64,000 nucleotides of DNA, taken from contig NZ_ATZJ01000001.1 in NCBI RefSeq assembly GCF_000428145.1, positions 62,001-126,000 of the forward strand, given 5' to 3'. Positions 17,761-24,948 of this stretch are shown here, piece after piece (the stretch's first letter is position 1; every line of letters starts with the position of its first letter). This stretch comes from Chitinilyticum litopenaei DSM 21440 (GTDB lineage: Bacteria; Pseudomonadota; Gammaproteobacteria; Burkholderiales; Chitinibacteraceae). The position numbers and the translations under genes are program-made. The notes beneath the pieces are model-generated. The model saw nothing but the letters and a program-made list of their open reading frames with translations. It was not told the DNA's origin and made no database searches.

Positions 17761-18684
17761 CTAGCTGCTTGTGCCCCGCCCCAGCATCGCCTGCACATCG
17801 CGCACCAGCTGCAGCGAGGCTTCGATTTCGTCCTTGCGGATCGCGACGCTTTCCACATTGCAGCCTATGGGTATCAGCTTGGATGCCGCGTAATCAATCA
17901 GCTCTGCGAAGATACTGCGGCAGGCATGCAGTGAATCGCCAAGAATGTCGACCGAGTGGCTGAGGTCGTTTTCCAGCCATTTCGGGATGCTGATCCCCAG
18001 CCATTTCATGAATTGCAGCGTTTTCACCGAGCCACACGGCGTGATGGTGAAAATGATCGGCACCATGTCGATGCCATGCTCGCGGCAGTGGTAGTAGTAA
18101 TCCGAGAGGAAGGTTTTGGCCGCCTCGACGTTGTACACGCACTGGGTAATGAAATAGCTGCAGCCCTGCGCCATCTTGGCGGCAACGCGCAGATGCTCGT
18201 CCTGCTTCACCAGATGCCGCTCGGGGATGGCGACGCCGCCCAGCAGCAGATCGGGATTGAATTGCTGGCGCAGCGCGTAGGCGTCGTTCATGGTCAGCGT
18301 CACGCGCTGCTGGCGCGAGGCGGCGCCGACAAACACCGCCAGCCCCTGCTGCTGTTCCTCCAGATAAGCGGTGAAGCTCGCGGGCGAGTATTTGGCGGTA
18401 CAGCGATAGCTAATCTTCGGCAGCTCAAGACTGGCGAGGTGTTCAGCCGCATACCTTACAGGGTCGAGCGTTTCGATAAACGGAAACGGTCGTGCTTCGC
18501 TGGTGCGGTCGGCCTCGTCCTGGATGTCGTAGAGCACCAGTCCGTCAACGCCAAGGCTGCGGATGCGCTCGACCTGCGTCGCGGCGATCTCGGCGATTTT
18601 TTCCGGCGTGTTCTGCGCCTTGGGCGGGGTGATGCCGTACAGCACGATGCCATTAGTTCGTTGGCGGATCAGGTCTTGCAGCAT
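17761..18684 (-). CDS. Methylenetetrahydrofolate reductase-like protein (divergent MetF family)
   Basis: A 307-residue TIM-barrel protein resembling the MTHFR family: GITPPKAQNTPEKIAEIA at the N-terminus, LGVDGLVLYDIQDE, SRQQRVTLTMNDAYALRQQF and GCSYFITQCVYNVEAAKTFL (the last like MetF strand 6). It lacks the usual FFPPK-type N-terminus of E. coli MetF, so it belongs to a diverged branch and its electron donor or exact substrate may differ. Start at 18684; the open frame continues upstream only into the CTCTGTG repeat. No methionine-synthesis genes are adjacent. Confidence 0.72.
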   Translation of the reverse strand: MLQDLIRQRTNGIVLYGITPPKAQNTPEKIAEIAATQVERIRSLGVDGLVLYDIQDEADRTSEARPFPFIETLDPVRYAAEHLASLELPKISYRCTAKYSPASFTAYLEEQQQGLAVFVGAASRQQRVTLTMNDAYALRQQFNPDLLLGGVAIPERHLVKQDEHLRVAAKMAQGCSYFITQCVYNVEAAKTFLSDYYYHCREHGIDMVPIIFTITPCGSVKTLQFMKWLGISIPKWLENDLSHSVDILGDSLHACRSIFAELIDYAASKLIPIGCNVESVAIRKDEIEASLQLVRDVQAMLGRGTSS

Positions 18685-18704
18685 GGTTTTCTCAAAACGT
18701 TGAA

Positions 18705-18826
18705 CCACAGAGGCACAGAGGGGCACTGAGAAAATCTGTTCTCACGTCCTGATTAGGTAGCCAGCTCAGCAACTCGTCATACCGGCGTCCCACGTTTTTC
18801 CTCTGTGTGCTCTGTGCCTCTGTGGT
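18705..18826. repeat. CTCTGTG heptamer inverted repeat, copy A
   Basis: Left arm CCACAGAGGCACAGAG, right arm CTCTGTGCCTCTGTGG. The centre carries a 40-bp piece (18748-18787, CCTGATTAGGTAGCC to ATACCGGCG) that recurs at 53385. It lies between the metF-like gene and hemL. Confidence 0.8.
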
Positions 18827-18835
18827 GGATGGCTT

Positions 18836-20116
18836 TTAACTGAGCTTTTGCAGAACGGCTTTCGCCGCCGCCACGGTCGCGGCGATGTCGGCATCGCTAT
18901 GCGCGGCAGACACAAAGCCCGCCTCGAAGGCCGACGGCGCCAGGTACACGCCTTCGCCGAGCATGGCGTGGAAGAAGGCGTTGAAACGCGCGCGGTCGCT
19001 GGCCATCACATCGGCATACGATTGCGGCGCAGTGGCGCTCATGTACACACCGAACATGCCACCGACGCTGTGCGCGGTAAACGCCGTATTCAGCTCCTGG
19101 CCGACTGCGTTGAAGCCGGCCGCCAGTTGCGCGGTGCGCGCCGTCAGTGCGTCGAAAAAGCCCGGCTGGCGGATCAGGTTCAGCGTGGTCAGACCTGCAG
19201 CGACGGCCAGCGGGTTGCCCGACAGCGTGCCGGCCTGATACACCGGCCCGAGTGGCGCGAGCTTGGCCATGATGTCGGCCCGGCCGCCGAAGGCCGCCAG
19301 CGGCATGCCGCCGCCGACCACCTTGCCCAGACAAGTCAGGTCGGGGGTAATGCCGTGCAGCCCCTGCGCGCAGCCGAGGCCAACGCGAAACCCGGTCATC
19401 ACTTCGTCGTAGATCAGCACCGCGCCGTGGTCTTGCGTGAGTTTGCGCATCGCGGCGACAAACTCGGGCGTTGCCGGCACGAGGTTCATATTGCCGGCCA
19501 CCGGCTCGACGATCAGCGCGGCAATCTGGCTGCCCTGCTCGGCAAACAGCGCTTCCAGCGCGGCGACGTCGTTGTACGGCAGCACGAGGGTGTCGGCCGC
19601 CACGGCGGCCGGCACACCGGCGGAGGACGGATTGCCGAAGGTCAAGAGACCGGAGCCAGCCTTCACCAGCAGGCTGTCGGCGTGGCCGTGGTAGCAGCCT
19701 TCGAACTTCACCAGCTTGTCACGGCCGGTGTAGCCACGCGCCAGACGGATCGCGCTCATGGTCGCCTCGGTGCCGCTGGACACGAGACGAACCTGTTCAA
19801 TCGATGGCAGCAGCTCGCACAAGAGGTCGGCGAGATCGATTTCGGCGGCGGTCGGCGCGCCGAAGCTCATGCCGTTGCGCGCGGCCTTTTCCACTGCCTC
19901 GATCACCTGCGGGTGGCAGTGGCCGAGAATCAGCGGGCCCCAGGAGCCGACGTAATCGATGTAGCGCTGGCCGTCCGCATCCCACACGTAAGCCCCTTCG
20001 CCCTTGGCGAAAAAGCGCGGCGTGCCGCCCACCGAGCCGAAGGCCCGCACCGGCGAATTCACGCCGCCGGGAATATGGCGCTGCGCGGCAGCAAACAGTT
20101 CTTCGTTACGTGACAT
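18836..20116 (-). CDS. hemL: Glutamate-1-semialdehyde 2,1-aminomutase
   Basis: A 426-residue PLP enzyme that converts glutamate-1-semialdehyde to 5-aminolevulinate, the committed C5-pathway precursor of heme. Motifs: HIPGGVNSPVRAFGSVGG, VSSGTEATMSAIRLARGYT, KFEGCYHGHAD, LIYDEVMTGFRV and the PLP-binding lysine in CLGKVVGGGMP. AGGAG lies 6 bases before the ATG at 20116. Its presence implies the glutamyl-tRNA route to heme, as in most bacteria outside the alphaproteobacteria. hemJ, another heme gene, is 1.2 kb away in the same direction. Confidence 0.96.
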   Translation of the reverse strand: MSRNEELFAAAQRHIPGGVNSPVRAFGSVGGTPRFFAKGEGAYVWDADGQRYIDYVGSWGPLILGHCHPQVIEAVEKAARNGMSFGAPTAAEIDLADLLCELLPSIEQVRLVSSGTEATMSAIRLARGYTGRDKLVKFEGCYHGHADSLLVKAGSGLLTFGNPSSAGVPAAVAADTLVLPYNDVAALEALFAEQGSQIAALIVEPVAGNMNLVPATPEFVAAMRKLTQDHGAVLIYDEVMTGFRVGLGCAQGLHGITPDLTCLGKVVGGGMPLAAFGGRADIMAKLAPLGPVYQAGTLSGNPLAVAAGLTTLNLIRQPGFFDALTARTAQLAAGFNAVGQELNTAFTAHSVGGMFGVYMSATAPQSYADVMASDRARFNAFFHAMLGEGVYLAPSAFEAGFVSAAHSDADIAATVAAAKAVLQKLS

Positions 20117-20135
20117 GTGCAACTCCTGAAAATCT

Positions 20136-20258
20136 CAACGCAGAGGCGCAAAGACGCAGAGAAAAAAATCCGGTTTCCTGGAAAGCACCTTGCTGGATGA
20201 GCCAGAACGGCCTTCCCAAACCGATCGCATTTCTCTGCGCCTCTGCGCCTCTGCGTTG
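20136..20258. repeat. CTCTGCG variant of the heptamer inverted repeat, copy B
   Basis: Arms CAACGCAGAGGCGC and GCGCCTCTGCGTTG, with heptamer CTCTGCG in place of CTCTGTG. Intergenic between hemL and the CYTH gene. Confidence 0.75.
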
Positions 20259-20273
20259 GGTGTTAAATGAAAC

Positions 20274-20741
20274 TCACCACTGCGAGTAAGGCTTCAAGGT
20301 CAGCTGGCTATTGTAATAGCGCTTGTCGCCGGTGACCTCTGCCCCCAGCCAGCCCGGCTGCGGCACCGGGGCATCGACGCTGGGCAATTCGATTTCGGCA
20401 ACGATCAGCCCGGCATTCTCGCCATGGAATTCGTCGATTTCCCAGACCAGACCATTGCCAGCGTCAAGCAGATGGCGGGTTTTGTCGAGCACGCTGGGGC
20501 ACAGCGCCAGCATCGCTTCGGCGTCAGCCAGTGGCACAGAGTATTCGAATTCGGCGCGGCTCATGCCATCGAGGCTGGCGCCCTTGATGGTCAGAAAACC
20601 GCCATCGCCCTTGATGCGCACGCGCACGGTGCGGCCCGGCTCGGTGCTTAGATAGCCCTGCGCGATGCGCGTGGACTGGGTGACATCTGCCCGCCAGGCG
20701 TCGCTGGCCAGCAGGTATTTGCGTTCGATTTCGGTTGCCAT
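20274..20741 (-). CDS. CYTH domain protein (triphosphate tunnel metalloenzyme)
   Basis: A 155-residue single-domain CYTH protein. The N-terminus MATEIERKYLL is the family signature (EXEXK), followed by RIAQGYLSTEPGRTVRVRIK, FLTIKGAS, RAEFEYSVP and VWEIDEFHGENAGLIVAEIEL, which line the tunnel with acidic and basic residues. Bacterial members are mostly inorganic tripolyphosphatases, and some act on thiamine triphosphate or make cAMP. Stand-alone; the physiological substrate is not known. The start at 20741 is set by the signature, and the frame upstream runs into a repeat. Confidence 0.9.
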   Translation of the reverse strand: MATEIERKYLLASDAWRADVTQSTRIAQGYLSTEPGRTVRVRIKGDGGFLTIKGASLDGMSRAEFEYSVPLADAEAMLALCPSVLDKTRHLLDAGNGLVWEIDEFHGENAGLIVAEIELPSVDAPVPQPGWLGAEVTGDKRYYNSQLTLKPYSQW

Positions 20742-20750
20742 GCTGTCTCG

Positions 20751-20845
20751 AGTGAGCAAACGAGTTCGCGCAAGGCGCAAAGCCGAAGACAGTACCCAGA
20801 GTACGGCAAGGCGAAGCAACGCAGCGCGGGAACGTTTGCTTTACT
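20751..20845. repeat. MITE-like element with inverted ends
   Basis: About 95 bp. The left end AGTGAGCAAACG pairs with the right end CGTTTGCTTTACT; inside, GCAAGGCGCAAAGCCGAAG and GGCAAGGCGAAGCAACG are related direct units around an ACAGTACCCAGAGTAC palindrome. No coding capacity. It lies directly upstream of the CYTH gene and may carry or disturb its promoter. Confidence 0.6.
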
Positions 20846-20934
20846 GATTTTCGTCGCGCCAAAGAAAACGGCGCACCAGGGCTGCATTTTACCCGTGTGC
20901 GCCGCGCCGTGCGGGGATTTGCTAGGCGGAAAGG

Positions 20935-20975
20935 ACGGTATCACCACCAGAATTGTCACCGCTGTCAGAGGCATC
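20935..20975 (-). pseudogene. Remnant resembling the 3' end of hemJ
   Basis: Read on the minus strand this encodes LTAVTILVVIPS, which matches the true HemJ C-terminus (LIAVTILVVVKPF, at 21294-21334) at eight residues in a row and about 30 of 37 bases. It sits on the far side of the small gene at 20996, so that gene is flanked by two related hemJ 3' ends. Confidence 0.5.
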
Positions 20976-20995
20976 CTGCGACTTTACAGGCAGGC

Positions 20996-21223
20996 TTATC
21001 TACTATGAGCCAACCTCAACTCAGATTGAAGAACTTCAACATCAAAACCACTTTCAAGCTCAACAATAAATTTAGGCTCCGGCAATAGCTCAAGCACCAT
21101 GACCAATGAACCCAATTTACCGGCATGTACACCATTGACTATCAAAACATAGTCATTGTGCTCGAACTCAAGACCCTCGATGGGGTCATGGTTCAAAAAT
21201 GCTTGCATGAAGTCCGTTTGCAT
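20996..21223 (-). CDS. Small hypothetical protein, KOW/SH3-like, possibly acquired
   Basis: A 75-residue frame starting MQTDFMQAFLNHD. The core, NDYVLIVNGVHAGKLGSLVM, looks like a KOW/SH3-type beta-strand pattern (G-x-HAGK-x-G), followed by acidic ESGFDVEVLQSEL. Its base composition is clearly AT-richer than the neighbours. It occupies the gap between hemJ and a hemJ 3' remnant, which points to insertion from elsewhere. The frame stays open upstream into hemJ, so the start could also be a TTG at 21274. Function unknown; small proteins of this look can be immunity proteins, but nothing here proves it. Confidence 0.55.
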   Translation of the reverse strand: MQTDFMQAFLNHDPIEGLEFEHNDYVLIVNGVHAGKLGSLVMVLELLPEPKFIVELESGFDVEVLQSELRLAHSR

Positions 21224-21288
21224 CACTGTTCTATCAAACGCGAGAGTTAGAGTTGAGTGACCGAAAATTCGCAAATCTGTACTAGCAC

Positions 21289-21711
21289 TCAGAACGGCTT
21301 CACCACCACCAGTATCGTCACCGCAATCAGGATCAACACCGGCACTTCGTTGAAGAAGCGGTACCAGACATGGCTGCGGGTGTTTTTGTCGGCGGCAAAG
21401 TCGCGGTAAATCTTCCAGCACCAGCCGTGATACGCGGCGAGCAGCGCCACCAGCAAGAGCTTGGCGTGCATCCAGCGCCAGCCTTCGCCCATGTAAAAGC
21501 CGTAAAAGCCCCACATCCAGATGCCGCTCGCCAGCGCCAGCACGCCGATCGGCGTCATGAAGCGGTAGAGCTTACGCTCCATCAGCTTCAGGCGCGCGAT
21601 CTCGGCAGGCTCGCTCGCCATCGCGTGATTGACGAAGAGCCGCGGCAGGTAGAACAGGCCGGCAAACCAGCTGACGACCATGATGATGTGCAAGGCTTTT
21701 ACCCACGGCAT
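21289..21711 (-). CDS. hemJ: HemJ/CopD-type protoporphyrinogen IX oxidase
   Basis: A 140-residue protein with four transmembrane helices. It matches the HemJ family: WVKALHIIMVVSWFAGLFYLPR with the conserved His in helix 1, RFMTPIGVLALASG in helix 2, WMHAKLLLVALLAAYHGW in helix 3 with the conserved Lys, and a C-terminal helix VPVLILIAVTILVVV. HemJ oxidises protoporphyrinogen IX to protoporphyrin IX in the inner membrane. The gene directly follows the M48 protease (1 bp apart: 21711/21712), so the two are co-transcribed. With hemL it forms a loose heme cluster. Confidence 0.88.
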   Translation of the reverse strand: MPWVKALHIIMVVSWFAGLFYLPRLFVNHAMASEPAEIARLKLMERKLYRFMTPIGVLALASGIWMWGFYGFYMGEGWRWMHAKLLLVALLAAYHGWCWKIYRDFAADKNTRSHVWYRFFNEVPVLILIAVTILVVVKPF

Positions 21712-22590
21712 TTATTTGGCCTTTTTCTTGCTCTTGGTGGTGGCTTTCTGCGGCGCCGGCTTGCTCTTGTTCTGGGCAATCGCGGCTTCGTAGAGCGGCT
21801 GCACCTTGGCGATCTGCGCGGTCAGGTCGGCAATGCGCGACTCGGCCGACGGGTGGGTGGAGGTGAATTCCGGCGGCTGGCTGCCGGTGGCCTGCTGCAT
21901 CTTGCGCCAGACATTCACGGCAGCTTCCGGCTTGTAGCCGGCGCGCGCGGCCAGCTCGACCCCGATGCGGTCAGCCTCGGCTTCGTGCTCGCGGCTGTTG
22001 GGCAGAGTCCAGAAATACTTGGTGCCTTCCTGCGCCAGGCCGATGGCATTGTCGTACTTGCCGCCAGTCAGAATCGAGGTGGTCTGGAACAGCAGGTTCT
22101 GGGTGGCGGCGTCCGATGCGCGTTCGCGGCTGTGTTCGCGCAGCGCGTGGGCCATTTCGTGGCCCATGATGGCAGCGATTTCGTCATCGGTGAGTTTCAG
22201 CGTATCGATGATGCCGGTGTAGAACATGATCTTGCCGCCAGCCGCACACCACGCGTTCAGCTCCTTGCTGGTCATGAGGTTGACTTCCCACTTCCAGTTC
22301 TGGATGTCGTCGCGGAACACCTTGGTTTGCGGGATCAGGCGATTGGCAATCGCGCGGATGCGCGCCGTCTGCTTGGCATCACGGTTCAGAATGCCGCGCG
22401 CCTGCGCATCGGCAAGAATCTGCTGGTAGGTCTGGTTGGCCTGCGCTTCGACTTCGGCGCTGCTGACCAGCATGCTCATGTTTTGTGAGCGCTCGGCGCC
22501 CACCGCACCACCCTTGGTGGTCTTGACGGACTGGCAGCCGCTCAGGGCAAGGCCGCACAGGACGGCGAGCAATACTTTATTGATTTTCAT
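21712..22590 (-). CDS. M48-family metalloprotease, lipoprotein (LoiP/YggG-like)
   Basis: A 292-residue exported lipoprotein with lipobox LALSGC at residues 15-20. The zinc site is HEMAHALREHSRER, with the third ligand in the downstream EHEAEADRIGVELAARAGY. A preceding NAWCAAGGKIMFYTGIID block is typical of M48 loop/strand elements. The C-terminus is a Lys-rich tail (KATTKSKKKAK). The family performs protein quality control in the periplasm or at the outer membrane. It precedes hemJ by 0 bp of spacer, probably in one transcript. Confidence 0.9.
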   Translation of the reverse strand: MKINKVLLAVLCGLALSGCQSVKTTKGGAVGAERSQNMSMLVSSAEVEAQANQTYQQILADAQARGILNRDAKQTARIRAIANRLIPQTKVFRDDIQNWKWEVNLMTSKELNAWCAAGGKIMFYTGIIDTLKLTDDEIAAIMGHEMAHALREHSRERASDAATQNLLFQTTSILTGGKYDNAIGLAQEGTKYFWTLPNSREHEAEADRIGVELAARAGYKPEAAVNVWRKMQQATGSQPPEFTSTHPSAESRIADLTAQIAKVQPLYEAAIAQNKSKPAPQKATTKSKKKAK

Positions 22591-22659
22591 GGTTTGTTTT
22601 CATCCGATAAGGGGTAAAGCTGACGCGGATTTTAAGTGATAATCCGCGTCCGGACCATT

Positions 22660-22824
22660 TCAGATTTCCACCATCTCGAAATCGTCCTTGCGCGCGCCAC
22701 AGTCCGGACAGGTCCAGTTCGGCGGCACGTCATCCCAGCGGGTACCCGGCACGATGCCGTCTTCGGGGCGACCGGCTTCCTCGTCATAGATGAAGCCACA
22801 AATCAGGCACATATACTTCTTCAT
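22660..22824 (-). CDS. Rubredoxin
   Basis: A 54-residue rubredoxin with the two iron-binding knuckles MCLICGFIYDEEAG and WTCPDCGARKDDF (CxxC...CPxC). Small soluble one-electron carrier. AGGGG lies 7 bases before the ATG at 22824. In many betaproteobacteria rubredoxin lies next to thiD in divergent orientation, as here (60 bp apart). The redox partner is unknown. Confidence 0.96.
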   Translation of the reverse strand: MKKYMCLICGFIYDEEAGRPEDGIVPGTRWDDVPPNWTCPDCGARKDDFEMVEI

Positions 22825-22883
22825 ACGTTTCCCCTTGCAATGTGCGATACCATGCAATTTTACCCCAACCTTCCAGCCCAGCC

Positions 22884-23726
22884 ATGAATCCTACACCCCC
22901 CGTGGTGCTTGTCTTCACAGCCAACGACCCGTCCGGCGGCGCCGGCGTGGTGGCCGATGTGCTGACGCTGTCGTCACTTGGCTGCCACGTGCTGCCGGTC
23001 ATTACCGCCATCACCGTACAGGACACCAATGGCGTGCAGGAGTTTCACGCCATCGACCCGGAACAGGTCGAGGAACAGGCACGCTTCATCCTGGAAGACA
23101 TCCGCATCGATGCCATCAAGGTCGGCATGGTCGGCAGTGTGGAAAACCTCACCGTCATCGCCGAAATCGCCGCCGATTATCCCGAAGTGCCGCTGGTGCT
23201 GGATGCCCAGCTGATGGTGCAGGACCAGGACGACATGGAGTCCGAAGAAATCGCTGCGGCAATGCGCGACCTGCTGCTGCCGCACTCGACCATCTGCACG
23301 CCGGACGTGCGCTCGGCGCGCATGCTGGCGAGCGACGATCCGGATGAACAAACCGAGCTGCCGCTGGATGTCGCCGCGCAGCGCCTGATTTCCCTTGGCT
23401 GCGAATTCGTGCTGATCACCGGCTCGCAGGATACGTCGAGCAAGACCGGCAACAGCCTCTACAGCAGCCTGGGGCGCATGCGCAATGACAGCTGGACTCG
23501 CCTGCCCGGCCGTTTTCACGGCGCCGGCGCCACGCTGTCTGCGGCGCTGGTCGGCGCGCTCGCCAATGGCGCCGACATCAATGTCGCCGTACAGGAAGCC
23601 CAGGAATACACGCAGCAAACCCTCACGCACGCCTACCGCCCCGGCATGGGCCTGCTGGTCCCCGACCGGCTGTTCTGGGCACGTCCGCCCGAAGACGAAG
23701 CAGACACCGCCGCCAAGCCGCAGTGA
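22884..23726 (+). CDS. thiD: Hydroxymethylpyrimidine/phosphomethylpyrimidine kinase
   Basis: A 280-residue ribokinase-fold kinase for the pyrimidine branch of thiamine synthesis (HMP to HMP-P to HMP-PP). Motifs: FTANDPSGGAGVVADVLTLS, GCHVLPVITAITVQDTNGV, IDAIKVGMVGSVENL and the C-terminal anion hole region, here GRFHGAGATLSAALVGALANG in place of the canonical GTGCTLSAAI. The substitution to GAG-TLSAA is conservative. The stop codon abuts a parS-like site at 23727. Confidence 0.88.
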   Translation: MNPTPPVVLVFTANDPSGGAGVVADVLTLSSLGCHVLPVITAITVQDTNGVQEFHAIDPEQVEEQARFILEDIRIDAIKVGMVGSVENLTVIAEIAADYPEVPLVLDAQLMVQDQDDMESEEIAAAMRDLLLPHSTICTPDVRSARMLASDDPDEQTELPLDVAAQRLISLGCEFVLITGSQDTSSKTGNSLYSSLGRMRNDSWTRLPGRFHGAGATLSAALVGALANGADINVAVQEAQEYTQQTLTHAYRPGMGLLVPDRLFWARPPEDEADTAAKPQ

Positions 23727-23740
23727 GTTTCACGTGAAAC
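23727..23740. promoter_or_regulatory. parS-like palindrome (perfect 14-bp core)
   Basis: GTTTCACGTGAAAC, the exact core of the consensus ParB site. It begins directly after the thiD stop codon and contains the GTG used as start of the next gene. Confidence 0.65.
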
Positions 23741-24189
23741 AGCAAATCCTGCTGCTGAATGCCGGCGAGACCCCATTGCGCCAGCGCCTCCTGCAGGCGC
23801 TGCAGCCCGCGCTGCCCCAGCTGCTGGTGTTTTCCACCGACCTGCTGGCCGGCACGGGCAATGCTGACGCCGCCTGCCGGCAACGCGCCATGCATTACTG
23901 CCTGCCTGCCCTGCTGCAGGCCGGCATGCAGGTGCTGGTCGTGCATGATTGGCTAACGCGCGCGGCCAAGCGGGAAGTGCTGACCGAACTGGCCGGCTAC
24001 GATGTCCTGCTGTTCGGCCTCTGTCAGGACGACGATGCACCGGAGCTGCATGCCGGGTGGACGTATGACGGGGAATGGCGGCTGACCGCCGGGAGTGATT
24101 TGCCGCAGCTTGCCGCCCAGATGGTGCAATTCTTGCCGCAGGCCAGTGGCAGCGCGGCCTGGAGCAGCCTGCAGGAACTGAGCATCTAG
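23734..24189 (+). CDS. Hypothetical protein following thiD
   Basis: A 151-residue protein starting at the GTG inside the parS-like site (VKQQILLLNAG). The start has a beta-strand/loop look of a P-loop-like or kinase-like fold, but no Walker A lysine is present (NAGETPLRQRLLQ). Later blocks are LLVFSTDLLAGTGNADAACR, VLVVHDWLTRAAKREVLTELAGYDVLLFGLCQDDDAPELH. It resembles chloramphenicol phosphotransferase-like kinases only distantly, and I do not assign a function. It probably shares a transcript with thiD. Ends 4 bp before the REP-like element at 24194. Confidence 0.65.
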   Translation: MKQQILLLNAGETPLRQRLLQALQPALPQLLVFSTDLLAGTGNADAACRQRAMHYCLPALLQAGMQVLVVHDWLTRAAKREVLTELAGYDVLLFGLCQDDDAPELHAGWTYDGEWRLTAGSDLPQLAAQMVQFLPQASGSAAWSSLQELSI

Positions 24190-24193
24190 CCTA

Positions 24194-24306
24194 TTGATCC
24201 ACCCCTCTGATGATTTGACTCGTAGGAGCGAACTTGTTCGCGATCAGCAAGGCTTCGCGAGCAAGCTCGCTCCTACGGAAATTCAAACTTCTGAAGTCCG
24301 GATCAA
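24194..24306. repeat. 113-bp REP-like element with TTGATCC ends, copy 2
   Basis: Starts TTGATCCACCCC, ends AGTCCGGATCAA. Interior arms are AGGAGCGAACTTGTTCGCG and GCGAGCAAGCTCGCTCCT. Same length, order and position relative to the upstream stop codon as the copy at 16839. Confidence 0.85.
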
Positions 24307-24411
24307 GAGTGTCACGAGCCGCTCGCTAAATTCGCCGCCATGCCTTGCCAGATAGGGCCTTGAGCTGCCCCGCACCTGGAGCCAAGTGCACCAGGCACAC
24401 ATCAATTAACA

Positions 24412-24460
24412 GGGTATTGCCATGCAACCCAATTGGTTAAAAGGCTGCAATCAGATACCC
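24412..24460. repeat. 49-bp dispersed palindromic element, well-preserved copy
   Basis: GGGTATTGCCATGCAACCC at the left, AAAAGGCTGCAATCAGATACCC split across the right half, exactly 49 bp. The right arm supplies the last codons and the TGA of the minus-strand gene at 24451. Confidence 0.8.
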
Positions 24461-24657
24461 CCGCCACCACAATCCGGATTATCTTTGTTGTCATTGCCCG
24501 CCGCCTGCAGCAAGGCTTCGCGTGCATCTTCGATCATGTCCAGCGAAGCCGAACTGGCCAGCTCGCGTTCGCCCTGCGGGCCAACGACATACAGGCCATA
24601 GCGAATCTGCTGGGGATGATGGGTCGTAACCCAGACCGGGTGAATGGCATAACGCAT
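24451..24657 (-). CDS. Small hypothetical protein with repeat-derived C-terminus
   Basis: A 68-residue protein: MRYAIHPVWVTTHHPQQIRY, then GLYVVGPQGERELASSASLD and a helical MIEDAREALLQAAGND. The start at 24657 has GGGAGA 8 bases upstream. The last residues (GGGGI) and the stop codon are encoded by the 49-bp palindromic element at 24412-24460, so the C-terminus was probably altered by its insertion. No family recognised. Confidence 0.6.
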   Translation of the reverse strand: MRYAIHPVWVTTHHPQQIRYGLYVVGPQGERELASSASLDMIEDAREALLQAAGNDNKDNPDCGGGGI

Positions 24658-24948
24658 GATGGTTCTCCCGCGTACTGCATGAAGGGGTCTTCGTACCGGA
24701 AGAAGCAATCATTGAGCCAGAGCGACGAACGGTCGGCTTGCACCAGGCTCTGTTGCTGTTTGATTGTTTTTACGCAGCCGCCCAGCGTAGCCTGCGCGAA
24801 ACTCCGCTACAGCAAGTACCAGTACTTGCGAGCCTGGGTGACAAAGTCTCTGGCAGGCGTGGCGGGGCTGCCCTGCGGGCGATAGGCAGCCGCGTGTCAC
24901 ACCTGCCCGACACGCCGCTGCGTGCCGGGCAGTACGGCTGCAAGCCGA
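24658..24948. other. Intergenic region without a gene
   Basis: About 290 bp between a small hypothetical gene and parC. The only structure seen is an imperfect hairpin at 24886-24943 (GCAGCCG / CGGCTGC outside, CCTGCCCG / CGGGCAG inside), which could act as a terminator-like structure after parC, although no T-tract follows on the minus strand. Confidence 0.45.
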
